A stretch of 39,142 nucleotides of DNA from Zygnema cylindricum (Eukaryota > Streptophyta > Zygnematophyceae > Zygnematales > Zygnemataceae), in contig JBBHKE010002613.1 of NCBI GenBank assembly GCA_037447655.1, positions 441,429 to 480,570 on the forward strand, read 5' to 3'. Of this stretch, positions 18,835 to 29,691 are shown piece after piece. The notes beneath the pieces are model-generated. The model was not told the DNA's origin. It worked only from the letters and a program-made list of their open reading frames with translations, and did not search any database. The translations under genes were made by a program, and so were the position numbers. How positions within the stretch are numbered: the stretch's first letter is position 1; each line of letters opens with the position of its first letter.

Positions 18835-20048
18835 ACCCTTACCCGGTCGGTGTATTTACGGCGCTGTCGACGTCACTGCGATATTGTCGTTTTAGAAAGC
18901 GGATCCACCGTACTTTGAATTTGTGCATCGTGTCACTATTTCCGATCGGACACTTCCGTACATCCGGACACATCGGACACATCGGTCGACGTCACTTTCG
19001 TGGTCGCTGTTTAAAATTTACCCGGTCGGTGTCGGTGTGGTCGTGATCGTGGTCGTGGCCGTGGTCGCTGTCGTGGTCACCGTCTTTGTCGCCGTCGGGA
19101 CATACGATTACGTACTAATGACGAACGCCGTCCGTACTGCTAACAACGCAAAAAGTAAAACAGACACACTGCATGTATAAAGGTTCCCTTTGACGGCGAC
19201 CAAAGGTCTAAAATTTATAGATAAAGATATTATTTCGTTTTTCCACTACACTCGTACCTTTTTGACGTCAAATTTGAACATAGTTGTTCTCGGCATTTAG
19301 TGCGAACGATTTAATCGTGACGAATTATACGTAACAAACGCATTGAACCTTTTGAAAAAATCGTAAAAATCGTTAATGAATTTTAGTCCGTACTATTTCG
19401 TACATGTAAACAAAAATAAATTTCACATATACCGCAGCTTGTACCATTTTCGTACATTTTCCGTATCTTTTCGTAATAGCTCGTACATTTTTGGTACAGT
19501 TCCGTACATTTACGTAAAATTTCTGTTCAGTTTACCAGACAGAAAGTACTACGAAGTGCAACGTATCTTTTTGTCAAATTTCGTACATTTACCGTACAAT
19601 ACCGTACAGCTATCGTAAAATACCGTACAATTTCCGTGAATTAGCCGTTCAGTTTACCGGACAGAAAGTACACCGCGTTTTTTTCCGATTTATTCAAAAG
19701 TCACGAATTATACGTTTTAATCGGAAAAAAGGAAAAAATCGCGCGATCTGAACAACTATGAATTTGAACCATAGGAATTTTAGTATTTTAAGCTTCCTGT
19801 TCGATTAGTTCGAACTGAAATACTGAAAGAGGCAGGAATTTTAAACCATCATGAAAGTTGAAAACCAACCCTATCGGGTTTCATCGATACTTCCTTTCAG
19901 TGGGGTTAAGTGTATTACGGAATTATGGTACGATATCCGACGAAATAACCGGCAGCCAATGCGCGGAACGTTCCATGTGGAAAGATATACGACACTATAG
20001 ATGTACGCTGTCCATCCGTACGATAATTCGCTGCTCCAGTGTACGCTG
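18835..20048. other. Spacer with GTCGTG-type minisatellite and hAT-internal-like repeats
   Basis: ACCCGGTCGGTGT recurs (18841, 19020), leading at 19020-19100 into GTGGTCGTGATCGTGGTCG-type repeats. Bases 19430-19680 are rich in CCGTACAATTTCCGT-type words and include TTCAGTTTACCGGACAGAAA, which also occurs inside the hAT-like elements (about 32873). This part is probably a decayed fragment of the same family. No gene is supported. Confidence 0.5.
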
Positions 20049-20265
20049 CACCGTGTACCGCTATTAGGGATAATAATATTTTCGCCACTGAAAACATCTT
20101 TTCTCCGTACACACATGTTCGATTTTCAATTTAACACCGCCAATCGGAAGCTGAGAATCTTACCTTTCAATCGCACCCGTCAGATCCACAATCCGACAAG
20201 TGTGTACGGAGAATATAAGTTTTAAGAGAAGAAAAGAACATTAACACTAATAGCGATTCACGGTG
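20049..20265. mobile_element. MITE, 217 bp, TIR related to the large element
   Basis: The left end is CACCGTGTACCGCTATTAG and the right end is CTAATAGCGATTCACGGTG. TA follows on the right (20266-20267); the left flank is TG. It is alignable end to end with the copy at 20849-21066, sharing AAAACATCTTTTCTCCGTAC and ATCGCACCCGTCAGATCC. Non-coding. Confidence 0.8.
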
Positions 20266-20339
20266 TACTACGCTGTGTCGTTGAATCGTTAATAGCGTCG
20301 AGGAAAAATTAAAATAGGGTTATACTACTGTAATTACTA

Positions 20340-20830
20340 AAGGCGGATTAAGTGGCGCTCCATCAGTGAATTTTATAATCGTACGGCCAGCTGTAAGAGA
20401 TTATATATTTTACGATGTTCTATCGCGTATAGCCTGTAAGCCACGTGTTGTAAATTGCGTGGTACCACGTAAGATTCGATCCGACATTGAATACTCTTAA
20501 AGATGTATCACACCAACCAATTTCAACTTCGAATCTTCATTTGCGTAGTACCATGTACTTGCATACAACATAATACGACAAAATAATTGTACTTTTTTGG
20601 AGACGCCAGTCTTCTAAGCCAGCTCAATTTTTAGGGTTAGCTGTTTTCGAGCGTGACGAAAATCCTTTGCCAAAAATAGTGTGACAAAAAAACGTGACGG
20701 AAATCTTCTGCCAGAAATAGTGTGACAAAGGAACGTGACGAAAATCCTTTGCTTAAAGTAGTGTGACAAAAGGGTGTTGCCAGAAATAGCGCGACGAAGG
20801 AGCGTTACAAGATTACTTCTTTTATTTTCT
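20340..20830. repeat. Diverged duplication, copy a (related to 21285-21620)
   Basis: Shared words in the same order include TCTGTAAGCCACGTGTT-like, GACGCCAGTCT, AGCC-AGCT, TTTTTAGGGTT and AATAGTGTGACAAA repeats. Within 20650-20800, GTGACGAAAATCCTTTGCC and ATAGTGTGACAAA alternate as a ~54-base tandem repeat. The minus-strand frame at 21128-21412 in the other copy does not stay open here, so coding is not supported. Confidence 0.5.
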
Positions 20831-20848
20831 GTTGCATTTTGAAAGGTA

Positions 20849-21066
20849 CACCGTGAATCGTTATTAATGTTAACAATATTTTTGCCGCTTAAAACATCTT
20901 TTCTCCGTACACAATTGTCCAATTTTCAGTTTAGAGACCGGCAATTGGAAGGTGAGAATCTTACATCTCAATCGCATCCGTCAGATCCAATATCCGACAT
21001 GTGTGTACGGATAAAAAATGTTTTAAGTGGCAAAAAATACATTAACATTAATAGCGATTCACGGTG
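20849..21066. mobile_element. MITE, 218 bp, with TA target duplication
   Basis: CACCGTGAATCGTTATTAAT at the left is mirrored by ATTAATAGCGATTCACGGTG at the right, with TA on both sides (20847-20848, 21067-21068). The TIR shares CACCG-(T/C)-(G/C)AATCGTTATTA with the two large elements. Non-coding. It is probably mobilised in trans by that transposase family (inference). Confidence 0.85.
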
Positions 21067-22416
21067 TACTGTAGATATCCTGTGCAAATTTTGGTAAATT
21101 CGTTGGTATTACATCGTGACACGTTGCTTAATCGTCCACCGTGTCTCGACTCGAATAAATGCGAAAAATAATTAGCAAAAGAATAATAATTGAATAAAAT
21201 GACACGCAAATGAATATCCGACGGTCATCATTACCTCCCAGACCTTCGAAGAGTATTGGCAAGATTCTCTGTAATGTTCTTCGCTTAGGGTGAAGTTCCA
21301 TCATACGTTTCTGTAATTGTACGGCAAACTCTACAGACCGGGTCGATTGAGTCGATGTTCCATCACGTAGAGTCTGTAAGCCACGTGTTATAAAATGACT
21401 GGCGCCACGCAATCTACGATGCGTTCATACGACAGAACTTTTATACTTTTTGCAGACGCCAGTCTGTACGCCAGCTTGTTTTTTAGGGTTTTTGTTTTCG
21501 AACATACGAAAGTCCTTTGAGAGAAATAGTGTGACGAACAAAAGTTACCGAAAATAGCGTGACGAAGGAATGTTACGAAATTTCGTTTTTATTTTCGGTT
21601 GTATTTTGGAAGCCGCGTGTCATGTGCAAATCTTAAGATTTTTTGTTGGTTTTCCATCATGACATGTAGCTTAGGGCGTGTCCCCGTGTGTTCAAGTAAG
21701 GGTTTTTTTCCGTCGTTTACACAGAAAATGGGACTTCCTACTTGAAAATATTACGCCGTACGAAAAATGGGCAAAAACTCAAATACATTTTGCGTCATCT
21801 TGGAACTTGAAAGGTACGGCGATTTGGCAGTATTATCATCGCGACCCACTTCCAGCTCATCTTCACACTTGCAATGAAATCAAATCGCGACCTGCTTTTA
21901 ATCAAAATACTACCCTATTGACGAATAGAAATCTTGGGTTGCACGCGACAAAAGTTTTCATTTGTNNNNNNNNNNCATACTAAAAAAGGCTTAAAAGTTT
22001 AAGAATTTATCGCATGTGGTGACATTAATAATAATATGCGATTATCTTGAGGGTGCGATTATTGCTAACCGCCACATCACAAGTAAAAAGGGTAAAAACA
22101 GAAAAATAAGGGAAAACTGTTTTTAGTTTTAAAGACGACCGTTGGGAATAGATATGGTTTCTTCAAAAGTGATTCGGTTGCACGGTCGAAAAGTACAACC
22201 GAGCCACGAATTTTCGAAAAAAAAACAAAATGGGGCACGTAAAATGTTTCGCGTTTCGTGTTCGGACGTCTGTCAATTTGGGTTTGGAAAACGTCTGCGC
22301 GCCGTGAGGCGTTGTAAAGGGAAATGGGAGTGAAAGGAGTGAAAGGCGACGTGGACCTTTTCACACGCCCTCCAAAGGCCCAAAAGTACTCGGTTCAGTA
22401 CTGTCTTTGATCGCTA
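21067..22416. other. Spacer, second copy of a local duplication, assembly gap
   Basis: Bases 21285-21620 repeat the 20340-20830 segment in diverged form. Bases 21678-21965 carry an open frame running into the N gap, with no family recognised. Bases 22140-22380 hold short frames without known motifs. GAAAGGAGTGAAAGG near 22333 is a small direct repeat. Confidence 0.45.
21966..21975. other. Assembly gap (10 N)
   Basis: Ten ambiguous bases; the real length of the gap is unknown. Confidence 1.
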
Positions 22417-22942
22417 CACCGCCAATCGTTATTAGCGTGGGAGTTCTATTAGCGTATAATAATAATTACAGTGGTGTACGCTATTTAAGAATTTGAAAAT
22501 TCGGAAAAAATCATACATTCTAATTGTTTGATTATGGTAATTTGGATCTTTGAAAAAATAATGTCGGTCGCAAACATGCTTACACTAATATAGGTCTCGG
22601 AACAAAATCTGACAAATCGTATATTCACACGGTCGAAACGCGGCTGTCGGACGACTATGTGGGAACGGGATTTTTTACAACCTGGTTTTTTTTCCTTTTT
22701 AGAACGCACATTCCCATGCGTCTGTGGTTACTAAAACAAATTTATTGTAATTTTTAACTTAAAAAAGTAGATTTATGTACGGTCTGACACTGACCGTACA
22801 CAACTCTATTTAAATGACAAAGCACTGAAAATAACCCTAAATAGAATAAAGAAAAAATTAGAATGAACTACACTAATTGAGAATAAAAAAAAAAAAATCG
22901 GGACGGAATTAGTGTACACAACGTTAATAACGATTGGCGGTG
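22417..22942. mobile_element. 526-bp internally deleted derivative of the large element family
   Basis: The ends CACCGCCAATCGTTATTAGC and ATAACGATTGGCGGTG are flanked by TA (22415-22416, 22943-22944). The left ~180 bases align with the left end of copy 1 (7037 on), including ATCATACATTCTAATTGTTT. The right ~290 bases align with 16360-16640 plus 17525-17543. All coding sequence is missing. The right TIR is intact here, so it shows the state of copy 1 before the nested hAT insertion. Confidence 0.85.
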
Positions 22943-23001
22943 TACACTACAACGTGGATCATAATTAGCGTTTAGAAATTATTAGTGCTCTTAATTAATT
23001 A

Positions 23002-24095
23002 CACCGCGAATCGTTATTAGAGTAATAAAAAATTTAGAGTAAAAAAACCAAAAAAAAACAATTAGAGTAATGAACTCTAATTTATGTGATAGAATTTATT
23101 CAACTATGAAGTTTACTCTAATTTTTTTAAGTATTCTATATTGGGTTATGTCGTCAATAATTATGTGCGCGATAATTATGAACACTAAATTACGTAGACG
23201 TACAAAATATGTCACTCCGTGTATGTCGACGTCATTGTGACGTCAATATTATTTGTCACGCTGAATGTCAGTTCTGTCGGACAACTGTCGACGGTTACAT
23301 GTAAAGTATGCGCAATTACGTAATTAATTACCAACAGTTATGAACGATAGATTGTCAATGTAATTCGACTGTAAACGACATTCCCATTATGTTTTTTTCA
23401 TTTTCATATGACAAAAGCACTTTTGAACTCTAATACTGTAGCACTTTGGTGGTTATATTACAGTCAATTTACTTTAATAATGACTCTTTACTCTAATAAA
23501 GTTGCTTTCAGATGACGAAGTCGGACGAAGTCGGAAAATGAACACTTATTACAGTTAAGTTTAACTCTAAATGAGTCGCGATTAGAAGATATCTTAACCA
23601 ATCTACGTAACGCGACATATTATTGGACGACCACAATTACACGTGGCCAATTTATTAATCGTGGAATCGTGATGCCTGTAAAACAACGATAATACCGAAA
23701 CCGTCTGTCTTTTTAGAACTCTTTTCCTAGAGGATTCCCTACATTAAATAACCTGTATCGTTATTCACAGCTGCTTCGTAAAAATTTTCGACGGCAAATT
23801 TTACGGATTCTCGCTCCATTTTTTGAATTTTAAAAAAATGTGATCTTTGAAATTTAAAACCAGATATTAATAGTAATATTTTGAACCCAACCTCTTTTCA
23901 CAATGGATTGCCGCGTTTTTATGACTTATTGCTTTTATAATTTATACATATATAATGCACCTTCAGACAAGCAATAACATTATCGATTTAGATTTTTGAT
24001 TCGTGTTTACTCTTACATCAGACTCTTGTTGTTGACTACATTTTCCTCCTATAAATAGTCGCTTAGTCTTCGGAAATATATGGAGATTTTCAAGA
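23002..24095. other. Left arm of large element copy 2, non-coding
   Basis: AT-rich. TTTACTCTAATAA-type words recur, and CACGTGGCCAATTTATTAAT near 23640 is the counterpart of the copy 1 segment near 7680. No gene was recognised. Confidence 0.5.
24050..24057 (+). promoter_or_regulatory. Candidate TATA box of transposase copy 2
   Basis: TATAAATA lies ~40 bases before the Met-Trp start at 24096 in an otherwise plain AT-rich leader. Only position and sequence support it. Confidence 0.4.
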
Positions 24096-24823
24096 ATGTG
24101 GGGTAACTACGCGTTGAGATATAACGGAATATCTCATATCCCTGCAATTGTTGTGGAAGAGGTGATTGTAGAGATGAACAATGTCGAATCCGAAATGGCG
24201 AGTGGTGCAACCGAATTACCACGTGTGGAGCCACTCGTGGAAGAAGCTTCCGGTGGAGAAGACAACACCGTGGGCGGAGATTTGGGGAGTCACCCTACAA
24301 CTTTTGACCCGCCGCAGTCCAGCCGTAAAAAGCAACACGTTACAACCAAAAGGTATCCTTTGCGGATAATCATGTGGATGATCGCTGAGGAGTGGGAGAA
24401 CAGATACCAAAACCTCATCCCCAAAACTATCAAGAAGTCTCCGGAACAATTTTCGGGAAGCAAAGGATGTAGTAAGTTTTCCTAAAACACTTCCCCCATT
24501 AACCTCATCAAACAACCTCCCGATTATTACTATTTTTTCTGCGGTTTTCAATGATTTACAATGTGTTATTCTCTCAATTTTTCGGTTTATACCATTGTAT
24601 ATTTCCTTTCTACAATTTGTTGTTGCTTACTTATTATTGCGAATAATTTGACTGTAATCCGTTGGAGATGAGATGAGATGAAATGTAGTCCTCTCCTCTA
24701 TTAACCCTTTTCTCTATGAGTGTTATTTATCGGTTGTTATACGTCCTGTTTTACATGTTTGTGTATATAGTTAGGATGAATCTTTAGTTAGGATAAAACG
24801 GTCTGAGGGATGGTGATGGAGAA

Positions 24824-24860
<37 letters not shown>
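24824..24860. repeat. Homopolymer run of 37 G
   Basis: An unbroken G run follows GGAGAA. It can form G-quadruplexes, and its assembled length may not be exact. Confidence 0.95.
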
Positions 24861-24861
<1 letters not shown>

Positions 24862-24888
24862 AGAAAACTATTTCCTTCGTCTTTGGAA

Positions 24889-25050
24889 TAGCGACGACAT
24901 TTCGTCGTCGCTTCATTTATGTCCACGCACCATACAATGAAATGGGGATGAGAAAACGTCGTCGCCTCGATGTGGACAATCGCGGAATCAGTTAACCGGC
25001 GACGAGATTATGTCGTCGCCGTATAAATGGGATAATTGTCCAATCAGCGA
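24889..25050. repeat. GCGACGA dyad cluster, copy 2 (A)
   Basis: Dyads include TAGCGACGACATTTCGTCGT, AACGTCGTCGCC and CCGGCGACGAGATTATGTCG. They lie between exon 1 and the accessory gene, as in copy 1 (8767-8880). Confidence 0.75.
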
Positions 25051-25441
25051 TGACTTTTTTTTTTGTTGCCTAAATGTTGGACCCCGAGACAATATACAAC
25101 GGTTGAAGGTTGGCGTTTCGTCACCGCAATGTTGGAACTCCATATAGTAGGTTTCAATGGACGTTCGACGCGGATTTCATGTCGGCGGATGAATGTTGGA
25201 CTACTCGAGTATACATGACGGCGGAATTCGCTGTTTCGTCGCCCCAATATTGGAATGTCCGAAAACGTCGCTCGAACATGGGTTTGATGTCATCAACAGG
25301 TATACAATTTGTACGTATTTATGAAACGAATCCGCCGCTCATATGGAAGGAAGTTGTCAAATTACTTTTCTCTCTCATTTGTTGTCTTTTACCATTATTT
25401 TGCAATATTTTGCACTGTAGTTCCGTACTCTTTGCACTCGC

Positions 25442-27120
25442 GTGAAAAGTGGCTCCATGGTTTGCGGCGAGCGACTGAATAAACGACCACGTAGCTATGT
25501 ACTACAATACAATCAAAATCCTCACTTAAAAATTAGTCGACTCGCAAATCACCGGCCAAGTGAAGAGAGGGACGACATATTAACCGACGTGGAGACAACA
25601 GAGGTGTTACAAATAGATGTTCAATTACATGAAAGGGGGGTGGCGGAAGAGTTAGTGAGGGAAGGGAATACAAGTGAGGGTGAAACAAATGATAAGTTGG
25701 TAGAAGACCAAAAAGGGGCATCGAATGAAGAAGGAAGTGGAGAATAAGAGGTTGAAGGAGAAAGGGTGAAAAAAAAAGTGGGTGGAAAGGAAGGTGATTT
25801 AACGTATGTGGTAGGAGAGGAAAAGGGGAATCAAATGAGGAGGAAATTGATAAAGGATTAGAAAAGGAGATCGGAGGAGAAAGGGTGATAGAGGGAGAGG
25901 GTGTAAAGGAAGGTCTTTTAGCGGGCGTGGTAGGAGAGGAAAAAGGGGAATCGGATGAGGAAGGAAGTGATAAAGGATTAGAAAAAGAGGTAGGAGAAGA
26001 AAGGGTCGTAAAAGAAGAGGGTGTAAAAGGTGTTTTAGCGGGCGTGGTAGGAGAGGAAAAAGAGGAATCGGATGAGGAGGGAAGTGATAATGGATTAGAA
26101 AAAAAGGTTGGAGGAGAAATGGTGATAGAGGAAGAGGGTGTAAAGAAGGGTGTTGTAGCGGCGAGGTGGGAAGTGAAAATGACGGCGAACAAGAGCTACG
26201 AGGGAAAAAGAAGGTAAAGAAGAAGGGTAGGGTGGTGTCATCTCTTGAGGGAGATGACCTACAATTAGATGGAGTCCAAGAGGGAAACAAAAATAAAGGG
26301 GAAGATGATGAGGATTATGTCCCATCGGGTTCTCGGGATAACAAAAGTATCGTGGACAGAAGCGAACCAAGCAAGGAGTAAAAATCGCCCGAAAAAATTC
26401 ATCCCACGAACAAGTTTGTGGGGGAAGCCTCGACCGAGGATGATCAAAGTTCGGAAAGCTCCGATAAAAGCAAAGAAAACGACTTCGTAAGTGATGATAA
26501 GGTTGTAATGCAACCTCCTTCACCAAACCGGGAAAGAGCAATCATTTTGGCTCTTCCGGGCCAAGTGGGGCCCATTCAGCCAACTCCATACCGTGTGGAG
26601 GAGCCAGATTGGTATTTTTCGCCTCCCACTAAGGAGGAGGAAATGGATAGTTTTCCGTCCAAGCACCTCCCATTTCATTCCCGTGGACAAATGGCCGGAG
26701 CATTGGAGGTACGGCGAACCGCGCCCCATTGATCTATCGAGAAACCCTTTCTCAAAAATGTTGGATATTCCTCCCAACGTACCGGCTCATCCTACTTGGT
26801 TTTTCATAGCGGGAGAAGATAGAGAGTCAAACTTTAAGTACATCCGGTATTTCCAACCCGATGACCAACAATTCACGTGGATTGTTCGACAAGGTAATGT
26901 CTATTTCATCGATGTATTGGAATTACTTCGTCATTACCATCCATGAGACCCTCGGTTCTACACCGTCCTCCGAAATGCTCGTAAAACCCCCGAACTAAAA
27001 GAGTTGAGAAAGGCACGCAATAAAATATTGCACAAAATTCGTAACCTTATAGTAAGGCGAGCTTTTTTATCGGAAGTGCCGAGAGTGGTACCGGTGAACC
27101 GCTCCTCCCCTCTGTTGTAA
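25442..27120 (+). pseudogene. Unrecognised accessory gene nested in the transposase intron, copy 2
   Basis: Homologue of the 9297-11202 gene in copy 1. The N-terminal part is Glu-rich with a ~117-base (39-codon) repeat carrying AGVVGEEK-ESDEEGSD (units begin near 25811, 25930 and 26047). The conserved part has DEDYVPSGS, PPSPNRERA, PYRVEEPDWYFSPP, WRYGEP, PPNVPAHPTWFFIAGED, RKTPELKELRKARNKILHK and SEVPRVVPV. Lesions are stops at 25745, 26379 and 26944, and several frame changes (between repeat units near 25811-25930, near 26200 and near 26680). Despite this, the C-terminal part aligns residue by residue with copy 1, and substitutions keep its character. No family or function is recognised. 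The acidic repeat and basic patches suggest a nuclear or nucleic-acid-associated protein (inference only). Confidence 0.65.
25811..26160 (+). repeat. ~117-bp coding tandem repeat, three units
   Basis: GTAGGAGAGGAAAA begins units at 25811, 25930 and 26047. The spacings 119 and 117 show that an indel between the first two units breaks the frame. The encoded unit is Glu/Gly/Ser-rich. Confidence 0.8.
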
Positions 27121-27179
27121 TTTATAAATCTTTATTTCAGTAAATAGGGGTAAAAATAACTTAGGATATTACCTAGTAG

Positions 27180-28405
27180 TCTACTGTAATACTTACCTTT
27201 ATTAGCGTTACAGTAGCAAATAGTACAATAGAGTGTATCGTACTTTTGCAGGGACACGTGTCGGCGAAAGAACGTATGCAAGTTTTTTAGAGTGGCGCCG
27301 ATTGTCAGCCATACGTGTCAAACAGTTGACGATTCGATTCACATGATCGGACGAACAAGATCTAACCCGGGTATTCCGGAAACATATGGTAAAGTTCGAC
27401 GGTACCATCATCGATCGAATTTGCTCCAACGGACGCGATTCACCCGGGACCACAAGCGTGATTCATGAGGGACCACAAGCGTGATTCGCGTGGGACCACA
27501 AGTGACGAAGCACTCAGGTGCTTCGTACTACACGACGACATTCGGCTAGACTTTAGCGATACCGCTAACTAGGCATTTGGAACGTTTTGTGTACGGTTGG
27601 AACGTTTTGTGTACGGTTCAATATCTGTAAATATCCGAATAACATTGATTTGTAGTTTAGTGTAATAAAAAAACAGTGTTCCATTAATCAGGTTTTTAGA
27701 AAATAATAATTAGGGTTTTAAGGTACAGTGACGTACAGGTAGGATGCTTTGTCGTTAGTCAGGATAATAACCGTAGTAATGGTCACCCAAATTAGTGTAG
27801 ATCAGTAGATAGACACTGTGATTATATAACTTAGGACTTAGCCAATTTTGTAGTATCTAGTTTTGGGAATATGATTTTCTAAGGGCAATTTTCGGGAAAC
27901 TTCCAAACATCATATCTTATGGTTTACTAGGTCATTAAGGCTGCAATTTTGGGAATTGTCAGTTTATTGTATTGTGTATCAATGTAACAAATTTCAAGCA
28001 TAATGGCTTCCTGAGTCATATTTTGTATCAGTTCCAAGTTGGCTGTTGAGTAGGTACTTTGTGTAAAAGGCACAATATTAGTAAGCACCACAATCCACCA
28101 CGATGCACAGCGGAAAGCTCCAAGGATCTTCCTCTAGCAAAAGCAAGCGCACACAGCAGTAACAGACAAGGTTGCGCTTTATTACTCTAGAGAGGATTAC
28201 AATATTCAGCGCTCGCTGCGAAAGTCTACTCAAAGAGTCTCTCTCGTACTACGTCTGTCTCACTATTTAAACTCACTAGTTGCTAGTCAACCCAATACTG
28301 TACAAATGTACACGTGGACCTTCGCGGTCAACCGAGATCTATCCACAATATCCTTCCAGAACTATACGGTAAAATCTACATTTTGCGGTGTTGCTATACT
28401 GCTAC
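27180..28405. other. Extra block in copy 2's intron, possible old insertion
   Basis: Absent from copy 1, where only ~160 bases separate the accessory gene from dyad cluster B. Its edges carry loosely inverted sequences GCGTTACAGTAGCAA (27205) and TTGCTATACTGCTACGC (28391). It contains ~25-base repeats (GGGACCACAAGCGTGATTC, 27450-27510) and a 20-base direct duplication GGAACGTTTTGTGTACGGTT (27579, 27599). Bases 28060-28380 start TG and end CA and, on the minus strand, show TTTAAATAG then AATAAAG, so they could be a solo LTR. No matching target duplication was found, and the identity is unresolved. Confidence 0.35.
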
Positions 28406-28757
28406 GCGAGAAATTTTGATTGCTGAATATTTGACGACGGATTGTCACATTTATTCAGCGACGAGATAATGTCGTCGCTAAATTGGCAATGACATTATGT
28501 TCAAGCTGAATCATTGACGAGAAATTCTCATGGCTGAATATTCGACGACGGATTGTCACATTTATTCAGCGACGAGATAACGTCGTCGCTAAATTGGCAA
28601 TGACATTTTGTTCAAGCCGAATCAGCGACGAGAAATTTTCATCGCTGAATATCCTATGACGGTTTGTCATCATTTATTCAGCGACGAAATACTGACGTCG
28701 CTGATTCGGCGATGATTGTCGAAGCCAAACCAGCGACGACAAATTCTTGTCGCTTAG
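28406..28757. repeat. GCGACGA dyad cluster, copy 2 (B): 111-bp tandem repeat x3
   Basis: GAATAT...GACGG(A/T)TTGTC begins units at 28425, 28536 and 28647 (111-base period). Each unit contains two dyads such as CAGCGACGAGATAATGTCGT and CAGCGACGAGAAATTTTCAT. It ends ~60 bases before the exon 2 acceptor. Confidence 0.9.
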
Positions 28758-29691
28758 ACAACACAAACATACAGAAGCACATGTATTTAATGTTTTTTCT
28801 TCGTATCTTTATCTGCAGGGTATCAACAAGCAAGGAGATGGTGGGTCGAAAAGGTGGCCATAGTACAAGGCATAAGAGATACGAGTAATACATTGTCTAC
28901 GTCGGGCTTTGGGAAACAAATTGTGGCGGTAATGAAAGCATTACCGGGCAGGGGAAGGAAGGAAATGACATGGGTGACCCGTCTTGATCAAGAAATACTC
29001 TAGGATTTTCATCTATTGAAAAAGGCGGGTATGCAACTTTCTACGTCAATTGTGCAAGAGATGGCGTACGACATCATTGTACGTTTGAAAGAGGAGCATG
29101 GGCCGGAGTACTTTGACGAGTTCGACCGTGAGAGGACTACACGAATTACAAAAAGGTGGATCCAAAGGTTTCATGAGAAACAGAACATCGTCATCCGTGC
29201 CCAGAATGGCAAATTACAATGTAGTCCGGAAAAAGAGGAACACATTGAGAAAACCGTGGCGTATCATTTGGGTGTTCTAAAAAGGGACTTCCTTTCGGGT
29301 AAGACTTATACTTTATTGCTATCCATGATATTGTAATTTATTTTTTGGCGTCATAATTGTTGCTTTTATCAAACCTAAAGTACTAACTCTTTTTTACTCA
29401 TCTTTGTTTTGTTGTCGTCATCTTCATTGTGTGAACTAGGTGAGCTTGACGAAGATTTAGTGGAGAATATGGATGAGACCCACTTGATTTTGAATATGGA
29501 CAATGGCAAAACATTAGGCTTCCGAGGCGATGAAGTCGTGAAGTATGCCGACTTTGCGGGTGGAGGCGAATCCATAATTTTGATGGCCAGTCTCACTGGA
29601 GGGGTGATTGCACGGATTGAATCACCCATGTTTATTCTCACAAACCGTAATAGGAGTCACCCGATTCGTAATCTCCGCGATGATATTCCAG

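Larger units (their letters stand above)
24472..28818 (+). other. Long phase-1 intron of transposase copy 2
   Basis: The donor is TGTA|GTAAGT and the acceptor is ATCTGCAG|GGTATC. The intron contains, in order, a G37 run, dyad cluster A, the accessory gene, an extra ~1.2 kb block and dyad cluster B. The same order, without the extra block, is found in copy 1. Confidence 0.7.
24096..29691 (+). pseudogene. DDE_1 (pogo-like) transposase, copy 2: exons 1-3, exon 4 missing
   Basis: Exons are 24096-24471, 28819-29298 and 29440-29691, all with phase-1 GT...AG borders at the same codons as copy 1. Exon 1 ends with a block beginning VTTKRYPLRIIMWMIAEEW and ending PEQFSGSKGC. Exon 2 holds YQQARRWWVEK, PGRGRKE and WIQRFHEKQNIVIRAQNGKL. 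Exon 3 holds DEDLVENMDETHLILNMD (first catalytic Asp at 29472-29474), GFRGDEVVKYAD and SHPIRN...DIPG. The only in-frame stop is TAG 29001-29003. A donor (G|GTATAT) follows exon 3, but no sequence resembling the exon 4 of copy 1 (second Asp and Glu) follows. This copy therefore lacks two catalytic residues and cannot work. The intron between exons 1 and 2 is 4.3 kb and contains the accessory gene. Confidence 0.8.

Noticed and set aside
21678-21983. Frame running into the N gap
   Set aside because: There is no recognisable motif, and the end is an artefact of the gap; it is kept only as part of a spacer description.
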